A stretch of DNA of 64,000 bases from Nocardioides sp. zg-1230 (GTDB taxonomy: Bacteria; Actinomycetota; Actinomycetes; Propionibacteriales; Nocardioidaceae). This document shows positions 8,659 to 18,122 of this stretch, piece after piece. The translations under genes and the position numbers were made by a program. The stretch covers positions 186,001-250,000 of the forward strand of contig NZ_JABJQZ010000004.1 of NCBI RefSeq assembly GCF_013155335.1. The letters run 5' to 3'. Under the pieces are notes generated by a model. It searched no databases. It saw nothing but the letters and a program-made list of their open reading frames with translations, and was not told where the DNA came from. Each line of letters starts with the position of its first letter. The first letter of the stretch is position 1.

Positions 8659-11600
8659 ATGAACAGACTCATCACGCGACTGCAGAGGCGCTCCCGCGTC
8701 GCAGTCGGCTCCAGCATGGCCCTGCTCGTCTCGCTGCCGCTGGGCGCGGGCGTCGGGCTGGCCTCCTCGGCCTCCGCGGCACCGAGCACCGAGCGTGCCG
8801 CCGCCACCGCGCCTGACGACCGGGCCACGGCCTCCGACAGGACCGAGAAGAAGCAGAAGAAGACCGAGACCGAGAGCGTCCTGGGCGACGCGGTCCCGTG
8901 GACCGCCGATCCGGCCGCCTCCGCGGCGGCGGCAGCAGAGGAGTCGTTCGACGCACTCCTCTTCTCCAAGACCGCGGCGTTCCGCCACTCGAACATCGAC
9001 GAGGCCACGACTGCCATCCAGGCCCTCGCGGCGGACAACAACTTCACGGTGACCGCGACGGAGGACAGCACCGCGTTCACCGACGCCAACCTCGAGCAGT
9101 ACGAGGTCGTCATCTTCCTCTCGACGACCGGTGACGTGCTGAACGACGCCCAGCAGGGTGCCTTCGAGCGCTACATCCAGGCAGGCGGCGGCTACGCGGG
9201 CATCCACGCCGCCTCCGACACCGAGTACAGCTGGCCGTGGTACGGCGAGCTGGTCGGCTCCTACTTCAACAACCACCCGCCGGGCACCCCGACCGCGACC
9301 GTCAAGGTCGAGGACCACGCGCACCCCTCCACCGCCGGCATCGAGCCGCTGTGGGAGCGCACCGACGAGTGGTACAACTTCCGCACCAACCCCCGCGGCA
9401 AGGTGCACGTGCTCGCCTCGCTCGACGAGTCGACGTACACCCCGGGCAGCGGGGCGATGGGCAACGAGCACCCGATCGCGTGGTGCCAGGACTACGACGG
9501 CGGCCGCAGCTGGTACACCGGCATGGGGCACACCGAGGCCTCGTTCGTCGAGCCGACGTTCCTCCAGCACGTCCTCGGAGGCATCCAGACCGCGGCCGGC
9601 GTGGTCGACTCCGACTGCACTGCCACCCTCGAGCCCAGCTTCGAGAAGGTCGCGCTCGACGAGAACACCTCCAACCCGATGGAGCTCGCCATCGCCGACG
9701 ACGGTCGCGTGTTCTACGTCGACCGCAACGGTGACGTGCGCATCATCCTGACCAACGGCAACGTGGTGACCGCGGGCAGCATCCCGGTCTACACCGGCCA
9801 GGAGTTCGGCATGCTCGGGATCGCGCTCGACCCCGACTTCGCCACCAACAACTGGGTCTACCTCCACTACTCGCCGGCGGGCTCGACGGCCATCGACCGC
9901 ATCTCCCGCTACACGATGGACGGGAACACGCTCCAGCTCGGCACCGCCACGACGATCCTCGACGTCCCGACGCAGCGCGACCAGTGCTGCCACGCGGGCG
10001 GCGCTATGGAGTTCGACAACGACGGCAACCTCTACCTCGCCACCGGTGACAACACCAACCCGTTCGACTCGAGCGGCTACACGCCGATCGACGAGCGACC
10101 CGGCCGCAGCGCGTGGGACGCCCAGCGCACCTCGGCGAACTCCAACTCGCTGATGGGCAAGGTGCTGCGCATCAAGCCCCTGGCGGCCGGCGGCTACAGC
10201 ATCCCGGAGGGCAACCTCTTCGACGAGGCCGACGACACCGATGACAAGACCCGTCCCGAGATCTATGCGATGGGCTTCCGCAACCCGTTCCGCATCGGCC
10301 TCGACGAGCAGCACAACAACCTGCTCGTGGCTGACTACGGCCCGGACGCCGGCTCCGTCAGCGCCACACGTGGGCCCAACGGCCGCGTCGAGTGGAACAT
10401 CCTCGACGAGCCCGGCAACTACGGCTGGCCCTATTGCGTGGGTGACAACACCCCCTACAACGACTACAACTTCGCCAGCAGCACGGCCGGTGCGGCCTTC
10501 GACTGCGCCAACCCGGTGAACGACTCGCCCAACAACACGGGCCTGACCGACCTGCCGCCGGCTAAGGCAGCGGTCATGTGGCAGAGCAACAACGCCTCGA
10601 TCACCGGCACCCCGGAGATCGGGGCCAGTGGCGCACCGATGACGTCGGGCACCTACTCCTACGACCCCGACCTCGCCTCCGACCGCAAGTGGCCCGCCTA
10701 CTTCGACAGCAAGGCGATCTGGGCCGACTGGAACAACAACCGGTTGTTCAGCGTGCAGCTCAACGAGGCCGGCACCGACTACACCGACCTCAACCGCTTC
10801 CTGCCCAACCTGCCCATGCGACGACCCCACGCCCTCCAGTTCGGGCCGGACGGTGCGCTCTACATGATCGAGTGGGGCAGCGGCTTCAACGGCAACAACA
10901 CCGACTCGGGCATCTACCGGATCGACTACGTCGAGGGCAACCGCGCGCCGGTGGCCAGGGCGACGGCCGACAAGACGTCGGGTCCGGCGCCGCTGACCGT
11001 CCAGTTCGACGGCAGCGCCTCCTTCGACGCCGACACCGGCGACGCCACGGGCCTGACCTACGCCTGGGACTTCGACGGCGACGGCACCACCGATGCCACG
11101 ACCCCGACCGGCAGCTTCACCTACACCGACCCGGGTGACTACACCGCACGGCTCACCGTGACCGACGAGGGCGGCCGGACCGGCACGACCAACATCGACA
11201 TCACGTCGGGCAACACCGCGCCGACCGTCGAGCTGGTCCTGCCCCCGGACGGCGGCTTCTTCGAGTTCGGTGACTACCTCGCGTACGAGGTCGAGGTGAG
11301 CGACCCCGAGGACGGCACGATCGACTGCGACCGCGTCGTCGTCCAGCCCGGGCTCGGCCACGACCAGCACTCGCACGACTACGAGCAGTACCGGGGCTGC
11401 AGCGGCGTCCTCGCGCTGCCCGGCGACACCGGCCACGTGGGCGCCAACATATTCGGCACCATCAAGGCCACCTACACCGACAGCGGCTCCGGCGAGGCCG
11501 GGGAGCTGACGAGCGTGGACGGCATCGTCCTGCACACCAAGAAGAAGGAGGCCGAGTACTTCGACGAGACCGGTCGCACCGGGTCCAACACCTCGGGCAC

Positions 11601-14600
11601 CCCGGGCGTCACGACCCAGACGACCACCGACACCGACGGCGGCCAGAACGTCAACGGCGTCGAGACCGGCGACTGGTTCGGCTGGGACGTGATGAACCTG
11701 ACCGGCATCACCGGCGTCACGATGCGCGCGGCCTCCACCACGGCGGGTGCGGCGTTCGAGGTCCGGCAGGGATCGCCCACCGGCCCCGCTATCGCCACGA
11801 TCGCCGTGCCCAGCACGGGCGGCGCCCAGACCTACCAGGACGTGACCGCCGCGTTCACCGGCGCGTCCACCGACAGCGAGCCCCTCTACGTGGTCGCGAC
11901 CACCGGAGGCGCCAACGTCAACTGGCTGCGGTTCAACGGCCGGGGCGTGACCGACAACCAGCCCCCGGCCGTCTCGATCGAGGCCAGCTCGACCAACGGT
12001 GAGGCACCTCTCCCGGTGGACTTCACGAGCACGGTCGAGGACGCGGACGGTGACACCCCTGTCACCTACGCGTGGAAGTTCGGCGACGGCGCCAGCTCCA
12101 CCGACGCCGACCCGAGCCACACCTACGCCACGCCGGGCACGTACGTCGTCGAGCTGGTGGTGACCGACTCGCGCGGGGCGAAGACCACCCGCACGCTGGA
12201 GGTCAGGGTCAGGGCGGCGCAGGACATCTGCTTCAGCGGTCGTTCCGACGACTTCGTGGGAGATGCCCTCGACACCGAGCGCTGGAACCGCAGCGTGCGC
12301 GTCGACCAGTCGCTCACGGTGGCGGACGGGTCGCTCAACATCCCGCTCACCAACGCCGACATCTACCAGGGCACGAACACGGCGCCCAACATCGTCCTGC
12401 AGGACCTGCCCGCCGGGCGGTTCGAGGTCACGACGAAGCTCACGCTGCCCGCCGTGCGCGGCTACCAGCAGGGTGGACTGATCGTCTACGGCGACGACAA
12501 CAACTACCTCAAGCTCGTCTACTCCGGTCGCTCCACGGCCGCGGCGGGCAGCAAGGCAGCCAACGTCATCCAGTTCGCCAAGGAGGTCAACGGCACGGCG
12601 TCGGAGTCGAACTCCACCGCCCTCGGCGCGACCTTCCCCGACACCGTGTGGCTGCGGATGACGAGCACCGACGGCAACGTCGTCACTCCGACCTACAGCA
12701 CCGACGGAGCCACTTGGCTCCCGATCACGACGTCGAACGGCACGGCCGCCCCGCGCGACCTGACCGGCATCACCGCACCGAAGGTCGGCCTGCTCGCCCT
12801 GGGCAGCACGGCTGCAGGAGCGGCTGACAACATCACCGCCGAGTTCGACTACTTCACGATCACCCCGGACGACACCGCTGTCGAGTGCAGCCCGCCGTGC
12901 GTCGTCGAGGAGTTCAACGGCCAGTCCCTGGCGTCCCCGCCGTGGACGGTCGTGCGACCGAGCGGGAACCTCACGGTCTCCGGCGGTTCGCTGAAGATCC
13001 CGATGGAGGCGACCGACCTCTACCAGACGACGAACACCGCCCGCGACCTGGTCCTCCGGGACCTGCCCGAGGGTCCGTTCGTCGCCACCACCAAGGTCAC
13101 CGCACCGATCAACAGGTCCTACCAGTCGGCAGGCCTGCTGATCTATGGCGACGACGACAACTACCTCAAGCACGTCTTCCAGGGACGCAGCACCGATCCC
13201 AACGCCGCGTCCAACATCATCCAGACGGCGCGGGAGACCGCCGGCAGTGCGGTCGAGACCAACACCCCGGGCCTCGGGGCCGAGTTCCCGACCACCGTGT
13301 GGCTGCGACTGACCAGCGAGGACGGCGACGAGGTCCTCGGCAGCTACAGCACCGACGGCGTGAGCTGGACCGACATGTCCGGTGGCTACAGCATCGCCGA
13401 CATCGCCGAGCCGAGGATCGGCCTCCTCTCCGCCGCCAACCAGACGGCCGGAGCAGGGATCACGCCGAGCTTCGACTTCTTCACCCTCGGTGAGGACGAG
13501 ACCTGCGAGCCGGGCGGGGAGGAGCCGGGCGACACCACCGACCCGGAGGTCAGCGCCGCCGTCACGGGGGAGACGACCAAGACGGTCACCATCACCGCCA
13601 CCGACGACTCGGGTGCGGCGACCATCGAGTACCAGATCGGCGACGCCACGACGTGGACGACCTACACCACGCCGTTGACGTTCGACGAGCCCGGCACCTA
13701 CGTCGTGCGCTACCGCGCCACCGACGCAGCGGGCAACAGGGCGACCGGACAGGTCGAGGTCGTGGTGCCGGAGGTGCAGCCTGAGGACACCACAGCACCG
13801 ACGACAGAGCTGGTCATCGCCGACGCGGGTGAGACCGGCTGGTACACCTCGCGCCCGTCATTCACACTGACGGCCACCGACGAAGCGGGCGGGTCGGGCG
13901 TCGCCTCGATCGAGTACCGCATCGACGGTGGGGACTGGGAGGAGTACGACATCGCCGTCCCGGTGCCCGGCGAGGGTGAGGTCGTGGTCGAGTACCGCTC
14001 GACCGACGAGGCGGGCAACGTCTCGGAGGTAGGTTCGGAGACGCTCAAGGTCGACACCGCGCCTCCGGTCGTCACCACGGCCGAGACCGGCAGCACCACC
14101 AGGACGGTCACCCTGACCGCGACCGACGCCACCTCGGGTGTGGCGCGGATCGAGTACCAGATCGGCGACGCCACCACGTGGAGCACGTACGACGCTCCTC
14201 TGGCGTTCGACGAGCCGGGGACCTATCCGGTGCGCTACCGCGCGACCGACAACGCGGGCAACACCGAGGGCGGACAGCTCGAGGTCGTCGTCAGCGAGGC
14301 GGGCGGGCCGGTCGAGCCGGCGAAGCCGTCGGTCACGATGACCACGGCGCCCGTCGCGGCCAACGGTCGCGCGAACTGGTTCACGGCGCCCGTCACGGTC
14401 GCCCTTGCGGGTGCCGGCGGCGAGGGCCGGATCTCGATGGAGTACCGCATCGACAACGGCCCGTGGACGGCGTACACCACGCCCTTCACGGTCAGCGCCG
14501 ACGGCGTCACCCGGGTCCAGGCCCGGGCGACCGACGCTGCTGGGACCACCTCGGCGGTGGAGACGATCACCATCAAGATGGACGCCACGGCGCCCACGGT

Positions 14601-15087
14601 GACCGTCTCGGGCATCGCCGACGGGGCCAAGCTGGACGTCGCAGCGGCGCGCACGGCTCGGGTCGGCGTCACCGACGCCACGTCGGGCGCCGCCGAGCAG
14701 GTGGTCCGGCTCGACGGCACGGTGGTGAGGGCGCCGGTGCGCCTCGACGCGATGTCGCTGGCACCAGGTCGGCACACGCTCGAGGTCACCGTCCTCGACG
14801 AGGCGGGCAACCAGGCGTCGCAGACGGTCACCTTCCGGGTGGTCGTGTCCTCCGGCAAGGTCAGGAAGCTCGTCAACCGCCTCGACGACCAGGGCCTGGT
14901 CAGCCCGAAGGTGGCCAAGCAGCTCAAGAAGCAGCTCCAGGCCGCCAAGCGGGCCGACCGTCGAAAGGACGCGGGAGCGGCCATCCGGTCGCTCAAGCGG
15001 TTCGAGCGGCTCGCCTCCCGAGTGAAGGACAAGGAGGTGAGGCTCGCACTCAAGCGCCTGTCGCGCACGCTGAAGTCGCAGCTGTAG
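8659..15087 (+). CDS. Giant secreted modular protein: ThuA domain + PQQ-type sugar dehydrogenase + PKD/CBM6/concanavalin-like/Ig-like modules
   Basis: 2142 residues. Approximate order: signal peptide 1-36 (cleavage near SASA-A); ThuA-like domain 97-314; PQQ-dependent glucose/sorbosone-dehydrogenase beta-propeller 328-764; PKD 761-850; linker; CBM6-like 963-1096 starting KEAEYFD; second PKD 1103-1185 (YAWKFGDG); two copies of a beta-xylosidase-C-terminal-type concanavalin domain (1198-1400, 1416-1610); four or five Ig-like repeats (1630-2065); and a basic helical FIMAH-like tail (2067-2142). No LPxTG or membrane anchor. The ATG at 8659 is preferred over 8623 because GAAGGGA lies 5 nt upstream and the signal peptide then starts cleanly. 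ThuA proteins act in keto-sugar metabolism; the propeller oxidises sugars; the other modules bind glycans. Together these suggest extracellular oxidative attack on a glycan. The substrate is unknown. Confidence 0.85.
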   Translation: MNRLITRLQRRSRVAVGSSMALLVSLPLGAGVGLASSASAAPSTERAAATAPDDRATASDRTEKKQKKTETESVLGDAVPWTADPAASAAAAAEESFDALLFSKTAAFRHSNIDEATTAIQALAADNNFTVTATEDSTAFTDANLEQYEVVIFLSTTGDVLNDAQQGAFERYIQAGGGYAGIHAASDTEYSWPWYGELVGSYFNNHPPGTPTATVKVEDHAHPSTAGIEPLWERTDEWYNFRTNPRGKVHVLASLDESTYTPGSGAMGNEHPIAWCQDYDGGRSWYTGMGHTEASFVEPTFLQHVLGGIQTAAGVVDSDCTATLEPSFEKVALDENTSNPMELAIADDGRVFYVDRNGDVRIILTNGNVVTAGSIPVYTGQEFGMLGIALDPDFATNNWVYLHYSPAGSTAIDRISRYTMDGNTLQLGTATTILDVPTQRDQCCHAGGAMEFDNDGNLYLATGDNTNPFDSSGYTPIDERPGRSAWDAQRTSANSNSLMGKVLRIKPLAAGGYSIPEGNLFDEADDTDDKTRPEIYAMGFRNPFRIGLDEQHNNLLVADYGPDAGSVSATRGPNGRVEWNILDEPGNYGWPYCVGDNTPYNDYNFASSTAGAAFDCANPVNDSPNNTGLTDLPPAKAAVMWQSNNASITGTPEIGASGAPMTSGTYSYDPDLASDRKWPAYFDSKAIWADWNNNRLFSVQLNEAGTDYTDLNRFLPNLPMRRPHALQFGPDGALYMIEWGSGFNGNNTDSGIYRIDYVEGNRAPVARATADKTSGPAPLTVQFDGSASFDADTGDATGLTYAWDFDGDGTTDATTPTGSFTYTDPGDYTARLTVTDEGGRTGTTNIDITSGNTAPTVELVLPPDGGFFEFGDYLAYEVEVSDPEDGTIDCDRVVVQPGLGHDQHSHDYEQYRGCSGVLALPGDTGHVGANIFGTIKATYTDSGSGEAGELTSVDGIVLHTKKKEAEYFDETGRTGSNTSGTPGVTTQTTTDTDGGQNVNGVETGDWFGWDVMNLTGITGVTMRAASTTAGAAFEVRQGSPTGPAIATIAVPSTGGAQTYQDVTAAFTGASTDSEPLYVVATTGGANVNWLRFNGRGVTDNQPPAVSIEASSTNGEAPLPVDFTSTVEDADGDTPVTYAWKFGDGASSTDADPSHTYATPGTYVVELVVTDSRGAKTTRTLEVRVRAAQDICFSGRSDDFVGDALDTERWNRSVRVDQSLTVADGSLNIPLTNADIYQGTNTAPNIVLQDLPAGRFEVTTKLTLPAVRGYQQGGLIVYGDDNNYLKLVYSGRSTAAAGSKAANVIQFAKEVNGTASESNSTALGATFPDTVWLRMTSTDGNVVTPTYSTDGATWLPITTSNGTAAPRDLTGITAPKVGLLALGSTAAGAADNITAEFDYFTITPDDTAVECSPPCVVEEFNGQSLASPPWTVVRPSGNLTVSGGSLKIPMEATDLYQTTNTARDLVLRDLPEGPFVATTKVTAPINRSYQSAGLLIYGDDDNYLKHVFQGRSTDPNAASNIIQTARETAGSAVETNTPGLGAEFPTTVWLRLTSEDGDEVLGSYSTDGVSWTDMSGGYSIADIAEPRIGLLSAANQTAGAGITPSFDFFTLGEDETCEPGGEEPGDTTDPEVSAAVTGETTKTVTITATDDSGAATIEYQIGDATTWTTYTTPLTFDEPGTYVVRYRATDAAGNRATGQVEVVVPEVQPEDTTAPTTELVIADAGETGWYTSRPSFTLTATDEAGGSGVASIEYRIDGGDWEEYDIAVPVPGEGEVVVEYRSTDEAGNVSEVGSETLKVDTAPPVVTTAETGSTTRTVTLTATDATSGVARIEYQIGDATTWSTYDAPLAFDEPGTYPVRYRATDNAGNTEGGQLEVVVSEAGGPVEPAKPSVTMTTAPVAANGRANWFTAPVTVALAGAGGEGRISMEYRIDNGPWTAYTTPFTVSADGVTRVQARATDAAGTTSAVETITIKMDATAPTVTVSGIADGAKLDVAAARTARVGVTDATSGAAEQVVRLDGTVVRAPVRLDAMSLAPGRHTLEVTVLDEAGNQASQTVTFRVVVSSGKVRKLVNRLDDQGLVSPKVAKQLKKQLQAAKRADRRKDAGAAIRSLKRFERLASRVKDKEVRLALKRLSRTLKSQL
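13624..13656 (+). repeat. Internal coding repeat, copy 1 (Ig-like module)
   Basis: This 33-bp stretch encodes IEYQIGDATTW and matches 14149-14181 at 32 of 33 bases, in the same codon frame and 175 codons earlier. The flanking module (DEPGTY then VRYRATD) is repeated too, showing a recent duplication or gene-conversion event inside the large secreted protein. Confidence 0.85.
14149..14181 (+). repeat. Internal coding repeat, copy 2 (Ig-like module)
   Basis: Second copy of the 13624-13656 segment, with one base difference (a silent G/C change in a Thr codon). Confidence 0.85.
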
Positions 15088-15164
15088 GCGCCGGTGGCGA
15101 GCACGAGACGTCCGTAGCCGGGCGGCTCGGCCACCACGTCACCCTCGGGTGAGGTGAACCGGCG

Positions 15165-15190
15165 CGTACGCAGGATCGGCCCTGCGTGCG
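15165..15190 (+). terminator. Hairpin after the giant secreted-protein gene
   Basis: CGTACGCAGG and CCTGCGTGCG pair over 10 bp (one G-U) around a 6-nt loop, about 78 bp after the stop codon. Probably the terminator of the long transcript. Confidence 0.55.
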
Positions 15191-15252
15191 AGCCGGAGGC
15201 CGGGCCCCCGGTTGGGCGGGGGGTGGCGCCGTGAGGCGTCGCCCCCGAGCGG

Positions 15253-15288
15253 CCGGTGCCGGGACACGGCGCTCCGTCCCGGCACCGG
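15253..15288 (+). terminator. Perfect 13-bp hairpin upstream of the sugar-isomerase operon
   Basis: CCGGTGCCGGGAC (15253-15265) and GTCCCGGCACCGG (15276-15288) pair perfectly with a 10-nt loop. It sits roughly midway in the 298-bp gap between the giant gene and the next operon, so it is either a second terminator or a leader structure for the downstream operon. The rest of the gap is a CACCA-rich low-complexity stretch (about 15305-15373) and the GAGGAG ribosome site at 15374-15379. Confidence 0.6.
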
Positions 15289-15385
15289 TCCGCACCGGAC
15301 GGCCGGCACCACGACCAGACAGCACCACCGCAGCACCACCAGCACCACCAGCCGAACGCACCACCACCACACCTGAGGAGCACAC

Positions 15386-16393
15386 ATGCCACGCCCCGTC
15401 ACCCTGTTCACCGGCCAGTGGGCCGACCTGCCGTTCGAGGAGATGTGCAAGCTCGCCTCCGGCTGGGGCTACGACGGCCTCGAGCTCGCCTGCTGGGGCG
15501 ACCACTTCGACCCGTGGGCAGCGGTCGAGGACGAGTCCTACGTCCCGGCCAAGCTGGAGATGCTCAAGAAGTACGACCTGCAGGTCTTCGCGATCAGCAA
15601 CCACCTCAAGGGCCAGGCGGTCTGCGACGACCCGATCGACGCCCGCCACCGCGACATCCTCCCCGACCGCATCTGGGGCGACGGCGACGCCGAGGGCGTG
15701 CGCCAGCGCGCCGCGGAGGAGATGAAGATGACCGCGCGCGCCGCGCGCAAGCTCGGGGTCGACGTCGTCGTCGGCTTCACCGGGTCCTCGATCTGGAAGT
15801 ACGTCGCGATGTTCCCGCCGGCGTCCCAGGCCCTCGTCGACGCCGGCTACCAGGACTTCGCCGACCGCTGGAACCCGATCCTCGACGTCTTCGACAGCGA
15901 GGGCGTCCGCTTCGCCCACGAGGTGCACCCCTCCGAGATCGCCTACGACTACTGGACCACCGTGGCCGCGCTCGACGCGATCGACCACCGCGAGGCGTTC
16001 GGCCTCAACTGGGACCCCTCGCACTTCGTCTGGCAGGACCTCGACCCGGTCGGGTTCCTCTGGGACTTCAAGGACCGGATCTACCACGTCGACTGCAAGG
16101 ACGCGAAGAAGCAGGTCGGCAACGGCCGCAACGGACGCATGGGTTCGCACCTGGCCTGGGCCGACCCGCGCCGCGGGTGGGACTTCGTCTCCACTGGCCA
16201 CGGTGACGTGCCCTGGGAGGCGTCGTTCCGGATGCTCAACACGATCGGCTACGACGGCCCGATCTCCGTGGAGTGGGAGGACGCCGGCATGGACCGCCTC
16301 GTCGGCGCGCCCGAGGCGCTGGAGTTCGTGCGCCGACTGGCCTTCGACGCCCCGACGGCCGCGTTCGACGCCGCCTTCTCGACCTCGTCCTGA
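15386..16393 (+). CDS. TIM-barrel sugar phosphate isomerase/epimerase (xylose-isomerase-like)
   Basis: 335 residues, AP-endonuclease-2/xylose-isomerase-like TIM barrel. Visible landmarks are [17 protein letters not shown] at the N-terminus, the metal-ligand-type motifs [10 protein letters not shown] and [18 protein letters not shown], and the C-terminal [10 protein letters not shown]. It has no signal peptide and is cytoplasmic. Family members isomerise or epimerise sugars, sugar phosphates or inositols. It is the first gene of an operon with an inositol-phosphate-synthase-like protein (10-bp gap) and copC. Its position right after a ThuA/sugar-dehydrogenase gene suggests it processes a sugar released outside the cell; this is an inference. 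A GAGGAG site 6 nt upstream supports the ATG. Confidence 0.85.
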   Translation: MPRPVTLFTGQWADLPFEEMCKLASGWGYDGLELACWGDHFDPWAAVEDESYVPAKLEMLKKYDLQVFAISNHLKGQAVCDDPIDARHRDILPDRIWGDGDAEGVRQRAAEEMKMTARAARKLGVDVVVGFTGSSIWKYVAMFPPASQALVDAGYQDFADRWNPILDVFDSEGVRFAHEVHPSEIAYDYWTTVAALDAIDHREAFGLNWDPSHFVWQDLDPVGFLWDFKDRIYHVDCKDAKKQVGNGRNGRMGSHLAWADPRRGWDFVSTGHGDVPWEASFRMLNTIGYDGPISVEWEDAGMDRLVGAPEALEFVRRLAFDAPTAAFDAAFSTSS

Positions 16394-16403
16394 CGGGCCC
16401 CAG

Positions 16404-17582
16404 ATGTCCATCGACCCCGTGCACCACCCGTCCGACCAGGACGACACGAACCCCGCCCACGTGGTGACGGCCAGGACAGGCGTGTGGTTCGTGGGTGCGC
16501 GGGGCTCGGTGGCCACCACAGCGGTGGTCGGTGCGTACGCCGTGGCGCATGGCCTCGCACCGACCACCGCTCTCGTGACCGAGCTGCCGGAGCTGCGGCC
16601 CGAGGGCCTGCCGCCCCTGTCGGGACTGGTCTTCGGCGGCCACGACGTCAGCTCACGCTCGCTCGCCAAGCGGACGGAGGAGCTCGCGGCGGGTGGTGTC
16701 GTGCCGCCGTCGGTCGTGGACGCGGCCCGCGCCCACCTCGAGACCGTCGACGCCGAGGTACGCCCCGGTCATGCGGCCGGGTCGGCCTCTGCAGCTGACG
16801 CGGTGGAACGCCTCGCCGCCGACATCACCGACTTCCGCGACCGGCACCGCCTCGAGCGCGTGGTCGTCGTCGACGTCGCCAGCACGCAACCGCCGGTCCC
16901 CGACCCCGACGCGATGACGGTCGTCGACGACGCGCTGCCGGTCGGCGCGGTCTACGCGCTGGCGGCCTTCCGCGCGGGCGCGCCCTTCGTGTCCTTCACC
17001 CCGAGCCCGTGCCTGCGGCTCCCGGTCGTGGTCGAGGCAGCAGCGCGCAGCGGCCTGCCGTGGGCCGGGTGCGACGGGAAGACGGGGGAGACCCTGCTCA
17101 AGTCGGCACTCGCGCCCCTGTTCGTCATGCGCGCCCTCGAGCTGCGGTCGTGGACGTCGGTCAACCTCCTCGGCGGCGGTGACGGTGCGACCCTGGCCGA
17201 TCCCGAGGCCGCCCGGAGCAAGACGGTCGCCAAGCGCAGCGGCCTCGATGCCATCGTCGGCCGCGCTGTCCCAGGGCCGATGCACATCGACCAGGTCGAG
17301 GACCTGGGGGAGTGGAAGACGGCCTGGGACCACGTGCGGTTCGACGGGTTCCTCGGCACGCGCATGACGCTCCAGCTCACCTGGGAGGGCTGCGACTCCG
17401 CCCTCGCCGCGCCGCTCGTCCTCGACCTCGCGCGCCTGGTGTCCGCCGCCCACGCAACCGGCAGGACGGGCCCCCTCACCGAGCTGGCCTTCTTCTTCAA
17501 GGACCCCGTCGGGGCCACCGAGCACCGACTCGCCCAGCAGTGGGACGACCTCGTCGCCTGGCGCCAGGGGCTCGGAGCATGA
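16404..17582 (+). CDS. Inositol-3-phosphate-synthase-like protein (Ebo-cluster type)
   Basis: 392 residues. The N-terminal NAD-binding segment GVWFVGARGSVATT begins near residue 27, and the middle and C-terminal parts (PFVSFTPSP, CDGKTGETLLKS, SVNLLGGGDG) follow the myo-inositol-1-phosphate synthase fold, including the Lys-rich KTGET region. The sequence style is that of the variant found in actinobacterial ebo-like gene clusters, not that of the canonical inositol synthase used for mycothiol and phosphatidylinositol, so conversion of glucose 6-phosphate to inositol phosphate is not certain. The other ebo genes (UbiA-type prenyltransferase, EboA, TatD-like hydrolase) are absent here. ATG 16404 is chosen because the conserved region starts soon after it and the upstream gene ends 10 bp before. 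It overlaps copC by 4 nt. Confidence 0.75.
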   Translation: MSIDPVHHPSDQDDTNPAHVVTARTGVWFVGARGSVATTAVVGAYAVAHGLAPTTALVTELPELRPEGLPPLSGLVFGGHDVSSRSLAKRTEELAAGGVVPPSVVDAARAHLETVDAEVRPGHAAGSASAADAVERLAADITDFRDRHRLERVVVVDVASTQPPVPDPDAMTVVDDALPVGAVYALAAFRAGAPFVSFTPSPCLRLPVVVEAAARSGLPWAGCDGKTGETLLKSALAPLFVMRALELRSWTSVNLLGGGDGATLADPEAARSKTVAKRSGLDAIVGRAVPGPMHIDQVEDLGEWKTAWDHVRFDGFLGTRMTLQLTWEGCDSALAAPLVLDLARLVSAAHATGRTGPLTELAFFFKDPVGATEHRLAQQWDDLVAWRQGLGA

Positions 17583-18122
17583 ATTCCGCGGCGCCGCGTC
17601 GCGGGCTCGTCACCGTCGTCCTATCGGGCCTCGCGGCCCTCCTCCTGTGGGTGCCACCGCCCGCCTCCGCCCACGAGGAGCTCGTGTCCTCCGACCCCCT
17701 CGGCGTCGGGCGTGCTCGAGGCGCTGCCGTCGCGCGCGATCCTCACCTTCTCCGGGGCGGTCGCCGAGGTCCACGAGGTGACCGTGACCGGTCCCGACGG
17801 CAGCGTCGCCAACGGCGCGGCCACCGCCTTCGGCGCCGAGGTCCGCCAGAACCTGTGGGCCGGCCCCGACGGCGCCTACACCCTGACCTACGACGTCCTG
17901 TCCGCCGACGGCCACGAGATCGCCGGTGAGATCCGCTTCGAGGTGGACGATGGCCTGCCCGCCGAGGTGCGGGCGGCGGGGTCCTCGGCGTCCACTGCGT
18001 CCGAGGACGACTCCGACGGGACGCTGCGCGGGGTCGTCGTCCCGGCAGCGGTGGTCCTGCTGTCCGGCGCCTGCGCGCTGGTCATCCGGCAGCGGCGCCG
18101 CACGGCGAGGGAACCGGCCTGA
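17579..18122 (+). pseudogene. copC: copC-type copper-resistance protein, split by a +1 frameshift
   Basis: Two adjacent frames make one CopC protein. Frame one (from ATG 17579) gives a signal peptide, the AHEELVSSDP start of the mature domain and then diverges. Frame two (readable from about 17700) continues with SASGVLEALPSRAILTFSG, the DGHEIAGEIRF motif and a C-terminal membrane helix plus RQRRR tail. Removing one C from the run of five C at 17695-17699 restores a continuous ~180-residue protein. The N-terminal His after the predicted signal-peptidase site and the later DGH, both typical copper ligands, are intact. The start overlaps the preceding gene (ATGA). It could be a real disruption, a programmed slip, or a homopolymer sequencing error. 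Confidence 0.8.

Noticed and set aside
8203..13173. A 1656-codon minus-strand open frame
   Set aside because: It is antisense to the giant secreted-protein gene and has no domain or signal; it arises from third-position GC bias.
17712..18122. A separate GTG-started membrane-anchored protein
   Set aside because: It completes the CopC domain broken by a one-base shift and lacks its own ribosome site, so it is treated as the second part of copC.
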